DNA of 64,000 bases from Helicobacter sp. (GTDB lineage: Bacteria; Campylobacterota; Campylobacteria; Campylobacterales; Helicobacteraceae), in contig NZ_JALEIK010000038.1 of NCBI RefSeq assembly GCF_022770205.1, positions 1 through 64,000 of the forward strand, given 5' to 3'. The notes beneath the pieces were generated by a model. That model ran no database searches. It saw only the letters and a list, made by a program, of their open reading frames with translations, and had not been told where the DNA came from. Positions 28,576 through 37,735 of this stretch are shown here, in pieces. Position 1 is the stretch's first letter. Every line of letters starts with the position of its first letter. Made by a program: the position numbers and the translations under genes.

Positions 28576-29760
28576 ATGGAAAATATTATTACCTTTGGAA
28601 TTGTTGCAGTTTTAATTGTTGTTGCGCCTTTTTTAAGTTCTTTTACGCGCTTGCCTTTGGTGGCTGTGGAAATTGTGTTAGGTGCTCTAGCGTTTCATTT
28701 TGGGCTTTTTTCGCATTTAGCATCTTTAGAGTTTGTTGCACACATTGGGTTTTTATTTTTGATGTTTCTATGCGGTTTAGAAGTGGATTTAAAGGCTTTT
28801 ACAAAGCTTGGCAGTGGGTTTTTAAAATCTGCGTTTTTGTATTTTTTGATTCTTTATGGTGTGGCGTTTTTGTATGTGTTAAACACAAATTTATCAGAGT
28901 TTTACATTGCGGCACTTCCTGTTATGAGCCTTGGAATGATTATGGCAATGCTAAAGGAATATCCTAAAAACACTCCTTGGTTAAAGCTTGCATTAAATGT
29001 TGGAATCCTAGGGGAGCTCATTAGCATCATAGCTCTTGTAGTGCTAAATGGTGCATATTCACACGGGCTAACTTGGGAGTTGTATAAGACACTGCTTGTG
29101 CTGTTTTTATTTTTAAGTGTGATTGTTGGATTTTTTAAGATAGCAGATGTGTTATTTTGGTGGTTTCCCTCTTTAAAATTCTTTTTCATTCCAAAGGATT
29201 CTAGCAAAAATCAAGACATTCGCTTTAGTGCAATGCTGTTTTTTATCTTAATTGGAATCACACAGATTTTAGGTTTAGAAAGCGTGCTTGGAGCATTTTT
29301 AGCTGGAATGATTTTAGCCACATATTTCCATCATCAAAAAGGCTTGGCAGAAAAGTTAAATGAGTTTGGTTTTGGATTTTTTATCCCGCTATTTTTTATT
29401 TATGTTGGCTCTACGCTGGATTTAAATTTAATGTTAAAAAATTTGCATTTATTGTCTTTGACGCTAAGTATTATTGCGATTATGGTGTCCTTGCGTTTAA
29501 TTGCAGCATTTGTTGCGTATTACAGATATTTTAAAAGTTATGTCAAAACGACACTCTTTGCTTTTAGCCACGCAATGCCTTTAACCTTTTTAGTCGCCAC
29601 TGCACAGCTTGGAATGCAATTTGGCGCAATTAGCACAGAGGAGTATTATGCGCTGATTTTAGCTGCATTAATGGAGGGAATTTTATTAACCATTGCAATT
29701 AAAATGCTTTATAGTTATTGGATACAAACAGATAAGACTAACATTAAATATTTTAGATAA
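28576..29760 (+). CDS. CPA2-family cation:proton antiporter
   Basis: A 394-residue inner-membrane protein with about 12 hydrophobic spans in the KefB/NapA-type CPA2 fold. Features include LPLVAVEIVLGALAF near residue 22 and FLFLMFLCGLEVDLKAF near 55. The discontinuous-helix region ESVLGAFLAGMILA lies near 235 and FFIPLFFIYVGSTLDL near 268. It ends without a cytoplasmic RCK/TrkA-N domain, so it is unlikely to be a glutathione-gated KefB and more likely exchanges sodium or potassium for protons. The start at 28576 is the first methionine before the hydrophobic region; the ribosome site is poor. Confidence 0.85.
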   Translation: MENIITFGIVAVLIVVAPFLSSFTRLPLVAVEIVLGALAFHFGLFSHLASLEFVAHIGFLFLMFLCGLEVDLKAFTKLGSGFLKSAFLYFLILYGVAFLYVLNTNLSEFYIAALPVMSLGMIMAMLKEYPKNTPWLKLALNVGILGELISIIALVVLNGAYSHGLTWELYKTLLVLFLFLSVIVGFFKIADVLFWWFPSLKFFFIPKDSSKNQDIRFSAMLFFILIGITQILGLESVLGAFLAGMILATYFHHQKGLAEKLNEFGFGFFIPLFFIYVGSTLDLNLMLKNLHLLSLTLSIIAIMVSLRLIAAFVAYYRYFKSYVKTTLFAFSHAMPLTFLVATAQLGMQFGAISTEEYYALILAALMEGILLTIAIKMLYSYWIQTDKTNIKYFR

Positions 29761-29810
29761 CAAGTGAGGGCTTAATGGAATACCTTTTGCTTGCTTTTTC
29801 TTAAATTTTT

Positions 29811-29816
29811 TATAAT
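29811..29816 (+). promoter_or_regulatory. -10 box of the decayed 29.8-32 kb operon
   Basis: TATAAT preceded by a long T-rich stretch, 19 bases before the ATG at 29836, which itself follows AAAAGGTAGG. The promoter looks intact although the genes behind it are broken. Confidence 0.5.
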
Positions 29817-29835
29817 TTTTAGAAAAGGTAGGCAA

Positions 29836-30886
29836 ATGACTAGCGTATCTAATTCTCTTTATAGCAATCCAAACTCCACTAATTCTACAAATTATAAAGA
29901 GAGACAAGAATCAAACACACAATCTACAAGCCAAAATAATGGGGCAATCCAACAAAAAATAAAAGAAGCTATCTTTTATGATATGGTAGCAATTTATGGG
30001 GATAGCCTTACAAAATCTAAAAATTCTATGCTGTTAAAACAATATTTGCTAGATAATGTCTCTCTCCCAACAGAGCAAACATTTAAAGATTCTAAAAATA
30101 TTTTATCCCAAGAAATTAATGATATTTTAAATAATGCCCAAAGCAAGGGGCAAGATAGCAAAGAATTCCATGCATTACTATCATTTGCAAAAACTTTTTT
30201 TGAAATGGACAAATCAAGGGAGGATAGCAAACAACAATTATTAACCCTCTTAAAACAAGGGCAAAGCCGAGAATATGCCACAAGCGATGCGTTTTATCAC
30301 AAGCTTTTTACAAAAACTAAAGCACCTAGCACGATGACTTTAGGAGAAATGGATGCAGTGATTGCAAGGAATGAAAAGCAAGGTTTTTTAAGGGATTATA
30401 GCTCTAATAATGAACAAGTGGCAAGTTTGCTTGAGGATTTTTTTGCATTTGCGGATTTTTATAACCTGATTCCACAAGAGAGTAAAGATAAAATTTCAAA
30501 ACATCTGCAAATATCCCAAAGATACCTTTATAATCAAGCAGGAGAGCTAGAAAACCGCTTGCAATTAGAGAATTTTACCATTTCTTGGGGAGGGCAATGG
30601 CACTCTCTTTGATGCTTACCTAAGCGGCTCTAAAATCTCTATTACCTCACAAGTTCTATCCAATAATTTGCTCATCTCCCTTACCTCTAATTTTGATACT
30701 TCCCAAAGCATTTTTGATATACTCAATCAAAAAGAAAAACTAGAAAAGGAAAATCAAGATTTAAAAAGCAAACAAGCCATAAAAGCATATAACTATAACA
30801 ATGGATATTCTAGCACTTTAACTTCTAAAATCTCTAAAGAAATAGATAGCTTCCTTAATCAAATGATTAAGGAAGCAAAAGCATAA
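29836..30886 (+). pseudogene. Frameshifted gene of unknown function (decayed operon, gene A)
   Basis: Originally about 349 residues. The first frame runs from the ATG at 29836 to a TGA at 30610-30612. Continuing in the next frame from the GGGGAGGG tract at 30587-30594 restores an unbroken sequence (from GNGTLFDAYLSG) to the TAA at 30884-30886, so one extra base, probably a G, broke it. The N-terminal 40 residues are rich in serine, asparagine and threonine. The rest is mostly helical with a lysine-rich coiled end. There is no signal peptide or membrane span. I do not recognise the family. The stop overlaps the ATG of the next small gene. Confidence 0.7.
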
Positions 30887-30951
30887 TGCAAAAAATGCTT
30901 TTATTGTGCATTTTTTTGCTTAGTATGACAAGCTTTGCTTTTAATCCCTAA
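30886..30951 (+). pseudogene. Tiny secreted-peptide gene, probably frameshifted
   Basis: The ATG at 30886 overlaps the preceding TAA by one base, and the 21 codons read as a clean signal peptide: MQKM, a hydrophobic run LLLCIFLLSMTS, then FAF. The frame stops at 30949-30951. Shifting by one base there (as if a T were lost before AAAA) extends it about 16 codons to a TAA at 30999-31001. It is therefore the remnant of a short exported protein belonging to the same operon. Too short to assign a family. Confidence 0.45.
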
Positions 30952-31045
30952 AAGAACTCCATAATCAATATACTACTAAAGCATTCAATATCAATTAAGG
31001 AATAAAAATTGCTTAAGGATTTAGAAATATCATTTAAAGGAAAAT

Positions 31046-31942
31046 ATGATGTTGGCAAATGTAGCAAATTACAAGCCTTTAGAGATACAAAGTGATTATT
31101 CTAGAGAGAGCAGAAAAGACAATCAAGAATTAGCGGAACAAACAGGCTTTCATCAGACATTAAATCCTGATTCCTACAACAATTCTTCTTGGTATTTAGG
31201 AGCATATATTACAAGCCCAGAATTTACTTATCCAAGCAATCCTCTTAGTTTTAAAAATACACTAGAACAATCCCTAACTTCAAAAGCAGCAAGTCAAATG
31301 CAAGACTTCCTAACCTCTCCACATTTAGCAAACTTAAAAGAAGCAACGGATTTCTCTAGGACAGATTCTAAAAATACCTTTGGTGGATATAGCATAGACA
31401 AATATGGATTTGTGGGAGAAGATTTTAACAAGGCAGCAAATTTGCCAAGTGATTACAAAATCCATAAAAATGCCTTACAGGCTTTGAATGATTATTTTAC
31501 AACTCCTATTGCAAGAGAAAAAGACAATTATTTGCCAGAATTTGAATCCATTGACTTAATCGCAGGGGCAAGAAATTATGCAAATGACAAAAGGCAGCCA
31601 ACACTCCATTAATGCAGGATTACAGCAATAAAAAGGGGGGAATTTAGAAAAGAGGGAGTGCTATTAATGTATGCGTTTAATAGTGATTCCTTTGCTAAAG
31701 CGCAATCGCCACATACGCAACTTAGTGAATATGGAAAATTCTAAAGAGGAATGCCAAACAACTATACTCCTGATGGTCTTGTGGAATCCACTAAAGAAAA
31801 AACTCCTGAAGAAAAGACCAAAGAAGCAAAAGACGCTTTAATGGCATATTATATGAAAGCCCTTGAAGAATCAAAAGAGAAAGAGGATTCTGTATCTAGC
31901 AACGCTGTCAAAGAAATCAATAAAAAAGAATCAATGAGCTAG
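31046..31942 (+). pseudogene. Broken gene of unknown function (decayed operon, gene C)
   Basis: A gene of about 300 codons with three lesions. The first frame runs from the ATG at 31046 (AAAGGA ahead) to 31612. An A-tract one base short at 31589-31592 shifts into a frame reading KAANTPLMQDYSNKK. A G6 tract at 31635-31640 shifts back, and TAA at 31742-31744 stops it before the final stretch MPNNYTPDGLVES to 31942. The readable protein has YGFVGEDFNKAANLPSDYK near 125-143 and a charged coiled C-terminus, with no signal peptide. I do not recognise it. Either indel could be a sequencing slip, but the in-frame stop argues for real decay. Confidence 0.7.
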
Positions 31943-31953
31943 AAGGAAGTTTA

Positions 31954-31980
31954 ATGGATAAAGTAGCCAAAAAAGTGTAA
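31954..31980 (+). pseudogene. Eight-codon remnant of a further operon gene
   Basis: AAGGAAG followed at correct spacing by ATG at 31954 starts a frame that stops after eight codons (MDKVAKKV). The good ribosome site with almost no coding sequence suggests the deleted start of a fourth gene in the decayed operon. It ends 19 bases before the convergent dprA stop. Weak evidence, given only as a trace. Confidence 0.25.
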
Positions 31981-31999
31981 CCTTGCGATAAATTAGAGT

Positions 32000-32818
32000 T
32001 TAATGACACACTTCTATGCGTCCATTGTTGCGGCGGATTTTACCTTCCAATTCATATTCAAATAACACTTCGCCAAAGCGCAAAAAGGCTTCTTCAAAAA
32101 AGGGATTGCTTTGACAAAAATCTAAAATTTCATCGCTTAAATTCCTTGAACTAGGCGTAATATTGGAATCCAAAATGCTAGCACAAATCTCACTTACAAA
32201 TTCATCTATATCCCAAATCACTTTTGCTTGATTGTTTTTAGCCAAGCTCTGCGTGCCAAGACTCTGCCCTAAATGGTGGGGTGGCACAAAGATGTTTTTT
32301 CTAAGGCTTAAAGCATATATTGCGCTCTGCATTGAGCCGCTGTATAAATCTGCCTGTGGAATCACAACGCATTCTCCTAGGCTTATTACAATTTTATTGC
32401 GTTCTAAAAAAGAATAGCGATGTGGCGTGTAAGTGGGGGCAAATTGGCTAAGAATCAAGCCTTGCTTATAGATTTTAGAAATCATTGGCGCATTGCTTCT
32501 AGGGTAAATATAATCTAGGGAGCTAGGGGAAATCATAATCGTGTTTGGCAGGGAATTTGCGTGGGCTATGATGTCAATGCCTAAGGCACCGCCGCTTACA
32601 ATTACGATTCCATTTTTGCTGAGTTTTTGTGCGATTGTTTGGGTAAAATTTTGCGCATAAGGGTTTGGATTGCGTGTACCAATAATAGTAACTTTTGGTG
32701 CTTTTAAAAGTTCTAAATTGCCACAATAATAAAGAGTTTTTAGCTCTTTTATGTGTGCTAGTGTTTGGGGGATTTTTGCAAGTTTTTTAGGTTTGGTGTT
32801 GGAATCTTCTAAAATCAT
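32000..32818 (-). CDS. dprA: DNA processing protein DprA
   Basis: A 272-residue Rossmann-fold protein that binds incoming single-stranded DNA and loads RecA during natural transformation. Family motifs are visible: VTIIGTRNPNPYA near residue 43, the phosphate-binding VSGGALGIDIIAHA near 74, and SFLERNKIVISLGECVVIPQA near 135, followed by SGSMQSAIYAL near 158. There is no N-terminal SAM domain, as in H. pylori DprA (HP0333), and a short C-terminal winged-helix-like tail. Its start overlaps the upstream WD40-protein gene by four bases. Confidence 0.93.
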   Translation of the reverse strand: MILEDSNTKPKKLAKIPQTLAHIKELKTLYYCGNLELLKAPKVTIIGTRNPNPYAQNFTQTIAQKLSKNGIVIVSGGALGIDIIAHANSLPNTIMISPSSLDYIYPRSNAPMISKIYKQGLILSQFAPTYTPHRYSFLERNKIVISLGECVVIPQADLYSGSMQSAIYALSLRKNIFVPPHHLGQSLGTQSLAKNNQAKVIWDIDEFVSEICASILDSNITPSSRNLSDEILDFCQSNPFFEEAFLRFGEVLFEYELEGKIRRNNGRIEVCH

Positions 32819-34944
32819 TTTTCTTGTCTAACAATGTAGATGACTACGGAATCTACAAAGCCGCAACGGCGATAACCATCACTTTCTCCCTCGCCTTCAA
32901 ATTGATCTAAAATGGCTTTTGCTTCGTGATTTTGGAGAAGTTTTACAAGCTCAAAGCTTTTGCCATAGCGTTCAAAATAGCGTTTTAATGTAATAGACCA
33001 ATTGATTTCAATATTATGTAAAGCTTTCTCAATTTGTTTTAAATAGGCAATCTTTAAAAGTGAGCCGATTTTATCTATCCAATAATCAATCTCTAAATAT
33101 TCGCCAAATAGCACCATTGCGTGCTTTGCATTGCCATTATACGCATAAGGCTTTGCTTCCTCATAATGGTGTAAAAAATCTTTAGTAAATTCTTTAAATT
33201 GTTCCATTGTGCGCAAGCTTTCAATCTCATCAATTAAAGCATACACCTTTTTAATATCCTTTGCCTCAATGGCATTTAGCAGCTTTTCTTTTTGTTGCAT
33301 TAAAACAATGCGCTCATTTGCAGTGCGTTTTAGGGTTGGGAAAACAAGCAGTGTTTGGGCGATTTTCTTTGCTTCTTCATAGTGGAAGTTTTTTTCTAAT
33401 TCAATTAAGTTTGCTAGCATCCGTTCACCTACAAGTAAGACTTTTTTGTATAAATCTGTTTCGCGTAAAAAAGAGAATTGAAAAGTTAAGCTAAAATATT
33501 CTTTGAAATTTTGCTTTTTTATCAATGCTTCTGCCTTTTCAAACACATCACAATTCCGCAATAGTTGGACAATAAGCTCTTTTTTTGGCGTTTTATTAAA
33601 GGGGGCTAGAGTTTGTTCAGCTAGGCGTTTGTTAGCATCTGCATTTTCAATCAAAAGTTTTTTAGCGTCAAAAAATGCCTTATTCCAAATATTTTCTAGC
33701 TTCTCATATGCTTGAGTCTTGACAAGGAATTTCGTTGTTTTAAGCATTTCGTAGGCTTTTGTGTAGTCTTTTTTAGCGATGAATTCTAAGAATGTTTTGA
33801 CACCATCTTTTTGCGCAAGATAAAAGCTAAATTCATTTTTCTTAGAAGGGCTAACCACAAAGGGTTCAGTCAGCTCTATGGCTTCTTCAATAGAATCTTG
33901 GTTGAGTAAATCAATGGCTTGGCGGAGAATTTGTGGCCAGACTTCGTCAAAGATTTTGGTTAAGGGATGAATGCTTAAAAAGACATTGTTATTGATTGCT
34001 TCTCTTGCGCTTTTATAATCCTTTCTATCAAGGCTTGCTTGTAAATCGTCTTTGCCCTCATTATAGTTAATAATTAGCAGTGAGCCATCAACAGAGCCAA
34101 TATATAAATAATCGTGCGAAAAAGTTAGGGATGCAGTTCCTGCGTGATCGTTTTTAATCTCCATAGCTTTTGTATTGTCTTTTAATGCAATAACATAGAG
34201 CGTATTAGAGCGCGTTCCAACGAGAGCGTAATTTTCTTCAGAATCTATTGCAATGCTTGTGGGCCAAAAAGCAAAAGGGTATTCTTGGGAAATGATTTTA
34301 CCATCTTTTAGGCTAAAAATAATGGAGGCATTGTTGCGGCAGACAAGAAGAATCTTCTCGTCATTGTCAAAAAATGCACAATCTTCTACAACATCATTTG
34401 TTGCAAAGTTAAATGCGATGTTATGCCGGAGCATATCAAAAATGAGTGTAAATTTATCAAATCCGCTAATGGCGACAAACTCACCGCTTTTAGAAAAGCG
34501 GATTGTGGAGATATAATCAGAGCGTGCAAGTAGTGAAGTGATAGGCAAAAAACTCTGCCCATCGTAGAAAAACACACGCCCATCTTGCCCGCCTGTTGCA
34601 AAAAATCGCCCATCATTTGAAAAAGCAGAAGATTCTACATCGCCATCGTGGTCCTCTAAAGTCGCAATAGGCTGCGGCTTTGCATTATCAAGTTTTATGA
34701 TAAATGCCTTTTTTTCTCCAAAAATGGGAATACAAAAGTATGCTAGTGGAGAGACTCCAAAGGCGTGGGAGTAGCGGTGTGGGGATTCTACATTTTTAGT
34801 TACTTGAATGTTTTTGGAAATCTTTAGGGAGGAGTCAATTTCTACAATATGAAAAGTATTATCCACGCATAATGTGGAATCTTTAGATTGCATAATGTTT
34901 AAAATGCTACCTTGTAATTGTTGCATAGATTCTGGAGTTGTCAT
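32815..34944 (-). CDS. WD40 propeller plus helical-repeat protein
   Basis: About 709 residues and two regions. Residues about 10-300 contain WD40-like units; the clearest are EDHDGDVESSAFSNDGR near 94, SDYISTIRFSKSGEF near 136, and SLTFSHDYLYIGSVDGSL near 268. Counting fainter ones gives seven, enough for one beta-propeller. Residues about 305-690 are helical pairs with repeated DY..A/NF..Y patterns (for example FIAKKDYTKAYEML), resembling an alpha-solenoid. There is no signal peptide or membrane span, so a cytoplasmic scaffold is plausible. Of three close starts the third (34944) has AAGGA eight bases upstream. It overlaps dprA by four bases. Function is unknown; the architecture call rests on reading the pattern. 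Confidence 0.75.
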   Translation of the reverse strand: MTTPESMQQLQGSILNIMQSKDSTLCVDNTFHIVEIDSSLKISKNIQVTKNVESPHRYSHAFGVSPLAYFCIPIFGEKKAFIIKLDNAKPQPIATLEDHDGDVESSAFSNDGRFFATGGQDGRVFFYDGQSFLPITSLLARSDYISTIRFSKSGEFVAISGFDKFTLIFDMLRHNIAFNFATNDVVEDCAFFDNDEKILLVCRNNASIIFSLKDGKIISQEYPFAFWPTSIAIDSEENYALVGTRSNTLYVIALKDNTKAMEIKNDHAGTASLTFSHDYLYIGSVDGSLLIINYNEGKDDLQASLDRKDYKSAREAINNNVFLSIHPLTKIFDEVWPQILRQAIDLLNQDSIEEAIELTEPFVVSPSKKNEFSFYLAQKDGVKTFLEFIAKKDYTKAYEMLKTTKFLVKTQAYEKLENIWNKAFFDAKKLLIENADANKRLAEQTLAPFNKTPKKELIVQLLRNCDVFEKAEALIKKQNFKEYFSLTFQFSFLRETDLYKKVLLVGERMLANLIELEKNFHYEEAKKIAQTLLVFPTLKRTANERIVLMQQKEKLLNAIEAKDIKKVYALIDEIESLRTMEQFKEFTKDFLHHYEEAKPYAYNGNAKHAMVLFGEYLEIDYWIDKIGSLLKIAYLKQIEKALHNIEINWSITLKRYFERYGKSFELVKLLQNHEAKAILDQFEGEGESDGYRRCGFVDSVVIYIVRQEK

Positions 34945-35017
34945 GCGCATTTTCCTTGCCACAATTTTTAAAAAGCTTAAGGGGGCTATTTTAGCATATT
35001 TTCTTTAAATAAGGCAT

Positions 35018-36004
35018 TTATGGTGTGATGATTTCGTTAATATAAACAAGCTCTACGCCACTATTTTCCAAGTAATTTGTTGCATTTTTAAGTGCTAGAA
35101 GTGTTGCTTTATGGGGATGCCCAATAGCAATTGCATAGCCTTTTTGTTTAGCAATTTGCACTGCTTGAATGAGTTGCTCAGTAATTGTTGGAATCTCTAG
35201 AATGTTATCTAAGAAAACATCACGCTTTAAGGGAGTTTGTTGGCAGGGGTTAAATGCGACATAAGGGGATTTTGCATACACAGCGTTGGTTTTTGTAGTG
35301 CCGATGGTTTTGGAATCTACGAAGTTAATGCGGTGGGTTTTTAATGTTTCTAAAAGTAGCGACATTGATTCTAAATCTTGAGTGAATTTACTGCCTGTGT
35401 GGTTGTTGATGTAGCTTAAGTTTGGAAAATCTTGCTTGATTGTTTGAATATGGGATTCTATTTTTTCTTTAGAATCGCCCACAAATAGCCATTGATGTTC
35501 TTTTTGATAGAAGTTTAGTGCTTCAAGGGGTAAGTGAATCATATAAAAAGGAGCGATTTTAGCAATTTTTGGTGTATCTGGGTTTGCTTTACTTTTGGGA
35601 AATAAAGAGGGGGTGAATTTGAAGGGAATCTGTGTGATGGCTTGGTATTGCGCAAAAGTGCCTATATCATCAATGATGATTGCAAGTTGGGGTTTGTTAC
35701 GCATACAAAAGTTGGAATCTAATTTTGGATTCTGTGTTTGGGAAGCTTGTATTTGGGGTGGTTGTGCTAGTGTTTTGCTTTGTGCTTCAACTTTAATTTG
35801 CTCTAAATGTTGTTGTAAAAAATCAATGTTTTTTTGGAGAAGTTCTGTGTTGTTTGTTGCAAGCGTTGTATGGTGTTTAGGAGTTTGTTGCTGGGAATAG
35901 TCTGTGGTTTCTTGCGGTTTTGGTTTTTTAAGGGTAAAGCTAAAGGCTAAAAGAATTAGTAATAAGGCGATGATTCCTATTGTAACGGGTTTAATTCTCT
36001 CCAT
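35018..36004 (-). CDS. Divergent polysaccharide deacetylase (YibQ-like)
   Basis: A 328-residue protein with an N-terminal membrane anchor (ITIGIIALLLILLAF-type segment at about 6-24) and a glutamine/threonine-rich linker to about 95. A divergent polysaccharide deacetylase domain follows, beginning QLAIIIDDIGTFAQY near 105. HLPLEALNF near 155, NNHTGSKFT near 199 and AIGHPHKATL near 296 are the other conserved pieces. The metal aspartates and histidines are present, but substrate is unknown; a periplasmic envelope role is inferred. C. jejuni has a similar gene beside dprA. It follows minE with a five-base gap on the same strand. Confidence 0.82.
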   Translation of the reverse strand: MERIKPVTIGIIALLLILLAFSFTLKKPKPQETTDYSQQQTPKHHTTLATNNTELLQKNIDFLQQHLEQIKVEAQSKTLAQPPQIQASQTQNPKLDSNFCMRNKPQLAIIIDDIGTFAQYQAITQIPFKFTPSLFPKSKANPDTPKIAKIAPFYMIHLPLEALNFYQKEHQWLFVGDSKEKIESHIQTIKQDFPNLSYINNHTGSKFTQDLESMSLLLETLKTHRINFVDSKTIGTTKTNAVYAKSPYVAFNPCQQTPLKRDVFLDNILEIPTITEQLIQAVQIAKQKGYAIAIGHPHKATLLALKNATNYLENSGVELVYINEIITP

Positions 36005-36009
36005 TAATT

Positions 36010-36240
36010 CTATTTTTCTAAAAAAATCTCAACTTCAAGGGTGTTGAAATTTTGGTTAGAATCGGTTTTAATATCAATCTTTTGGGCATTTGTGTATTTT
36101 TTAATCACTGCTAAGATTTCTTGTTTCATAGCGTCTATATAAGGCACATTGATTGCACGCTCGTGTGCTAAAATCAGTGTTAAGCGATCTTTTGCTGCTT
36201 GTGCAGAGCTTTTTTTACCTTTGAAAAGATTGAAATTCAT
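36010..36240 (-). CDS. minE: Cell division topological specificity factor MinE
   Basis: A 76-residue MinE. The N-terminus ([18 protein letters not shown]) provides the membrane-targeting and MinD-binding helix/strand, and the C-terminal half ([18 protein letters not shown] and the IDIKTDSNQ.. strand) forms the dimer domain. It stimulates MinD ATPase and drives pole-to-pole oscillation so that the septum forms at midcell. It starts inside the end of minD (four-base overlap), as expected for coupled translation. No minC lies next to the pair, which is usual in Helicobacter. Confidence 0.95.
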   Translation of the reverse strand: MNFNLFKGKKSSAQAAKDRLTLILAHERAINVPYIDAMKQEILAVIKKYTNAQKIDIKTDSNQNFNTLEVEIFLEK

Positions 36241-37037
36241 TGGAATAACCTTCCAAAAAAGCCTTTTTTTGCTTTTAATTCCAAAAAAGGCACATCTTCG
36301 CCTAAAATGCGTTTTGCAATGTTTTGGTATGCTTTAGCGGCAAGGGAGTCGGCATAAATTACAGGTTCTCCCGTGTTTGTAGAGGAGATGATTTTTTCAT
36401 CTTCTGGCACAATCCCAATTAAGGGCAATGCTAAGATATTAAGCACATCTTCTATACTTAGCATTTCACCCTTTTCTACCATTTCAGGCTTTAGGCGGTT
36501 AATGATAATGTGTTTTTGCACTTCTTGCCCATTTTTTGCCTTTTGACTTTTTGCGTCAATGATTCCAATGACTCTATCTGCATCGCGCACGCTTGAAACT
36601 TCAGGAGTAGAAATGATAAGCGCCCTATCGGCTAAGAAAATAGAATGTTCAAATCCGCCTTCAATCCCTGCTGGAGAGTCTAAAAGCACGATGTCAAATT
36701 CTTCTTTGAGTTTATGAATGAATGTTCCAACTTTATCTTTATCTAGGATATTTTTATCCTTGCTTTGACTTGCGGGCAAGAAGTAGAGATTTTTTGCTTT
36801 TTTATCGTTAATGAGAGCTTGGGAGAGATTGCATTCTCCTTCCATAACATTGACAATATCATACACAATGCGATTTTCTAAACCTAAAATCATATCTAAA
36901 TTGCGCAATCCAATATCAAAATCTACTGCCACAACTTTTTTGCCAAGCTGTGCTAAACCCACTGCTAAATTTGCGGTAGTCGTTGATTTTCCAACGCCAC
37001 CTTTGCCTGAAGTAATTGTTATCACACATCCGCTCAA
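36237..37037 (-). CDS. minD: Septum site-determining ATPase MinD
   Basis: A 266-residue ParA/MinD-family ATPase. It has the deviant Walker [12 protein letters not shown] at residue 9, the switch region [10 protein letters not shown] near 40, [10 protein letters not shown] near 118, and a C-terminal amphipathic helix ([10 protein letters not shown] onwards) that targets the membrane. Length matches. The start is TTG at 37037; upstream lies a -10 box at 37069-37074. It is paired with minE and downstream of rnhB and lon on the same strand. With MinE it positions the division site. Confidence 0.96.
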   Translation of the reverse strand: MSGCVITITSGKGGVGKSTTTANLAVGLAQLGKKVVAVDFDIGLRNLDMILGLENRIVYDIVNVMEGECNLSQALINDKKAKNLYFLPASQSKDKNILDKDKVGTFIHKLKEEFDIVLLDSPAGIEGGFEHSIFLADRALIISTPEVSSVRDADRVIGIIDAKSQKAKNGQEVQKHIIINRLKPEMVEKGEMLSIEDVLNILALPLIGIVPEDEKIISSTNTGEPVIYADSLAAKAYQNIAKRILGEDVPFLELKAKKGFFGRLFQ

Positions 37038-37068
37038 AATACATACCTTATTGCAAAATAGAGTTGGA

Positions 37069-37074
37069 ATTATA
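37069..37074 (-). promoter_or_regulatory. -10 box for minD-minE
   Basis: TATAAT on the minus strand, 31 bases upstream of the TTG start of minD, in the 80-base gap after rnhB. Confidence 0.45.
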
Positions 37075-37096
37075 GCGTCTGCTTCGTTAAAAAAGC

Positions 37097-37118
37097 GATA
37101 AAATTTATAAATTTTATC
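37097..37118 (-). terminator. Possible weak terminator after rnhB
   Basis: A perfect 10-base inverted repeat (arms GATAAAATTT and AAATTTTATC) directly follows the rnhB stop. On the minus strand it is followed within two bases by six Ts. The stem is almost all A-T, so termination would be inefficient. Confidence 0.3.
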
Positions 37119-37723
37119 TAAAAAAGTGTCTTAAAATTTAGGGACTTTATCTGAAAGCTTTTGCGATGAATTGGCGATAAGCCGTATGCTATGATTGCTT
37201 GTATGTGTGCCTTTGTGCCATAGCCCTTATTGTGCGCAAAATCATAATGGGGATAGAGAGCGTGGAGTTTTAGCATTTCTGCATCTTTTGCGTTTTTTGC
37301 TAGAATGCTTGCTGCACTGATTGTGTAGAGTTTAGAATCACCTTTAATGAGTGTTTTTAAATGCGGAATCTTAAAAGCACAATTTCCATCAAAAATATAA
37401 AAGGGTGCATAAAGTGTGTTTAAAATCTCTTCTAAGGCTTCTTTAATGCAAGAGCTTAAACCTTTTGTGTCAATAGCATTTGCTTCTTTTTTGATGATTT
37501 TAAACTTTGCATACTCTTTTAGCGCATTTGCTAGAGCATCGCGCTTTTTTTGGCTTAAGGCTTTGGAATCTTTTAAGGAGTTTTTCAAGGACTCTGGGAG
37601 TTTGTCTAAAATTGCACCACACACAAAAAGTGAGCCTGCTACACAGCCCCTGCCCGCTTCATCAATGCCACAAATTTGCGTATTTTGTGGGATATTCAAA
37701 GACTTTAAAATTTCAGATTCCAT
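37118..37723 (-). CDS. rnhB: Ribonuclease HII
   Basis: A 201-residue RNase HII that removes ribonucleotides from DNA and RNA primers. It begins with [14 protein letters not shown] near residue 18, carrying the catalytic DE pair, then [12 protein letters not shown] near 49, the conserved aspartates in IFDGNCAF near 109 and [17 protein letters not shown] near 126, and [15 protein letters not shown] near 156. All catalytic carboxylates appear intact. It follows lon by 12 bases on the same strand, so the two are likely cotranscribed. Confidence 0.96.
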   Translation of the reverse strand: MESEILKSLNIPQNTQICGIDEAGRGCVAGSLFVCGAILDKLPESLKNSLKDSKALSQKKRDALANALKEYAKFKIIKKEANAIDTKGLSSCIKEALEEILNTLYAPFYIFDGNCAFKIPHLKTLIKGDSKLYTISAASILAKNAKDAEMLKLHALYPHYDFAHNKGYGTKAHIQAIIAYGLSPIHRKSFQIKSLNFKTLF

Positions 37724-37735
37724 TTATTCTTTCTT

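Noticed and set aside
31635-31640. G6 tract as a simple phase-variation switch
   Set aside because: Changing its length alone cannot restore the gene because an upstream A-tract shift and a downstream TAA remain.
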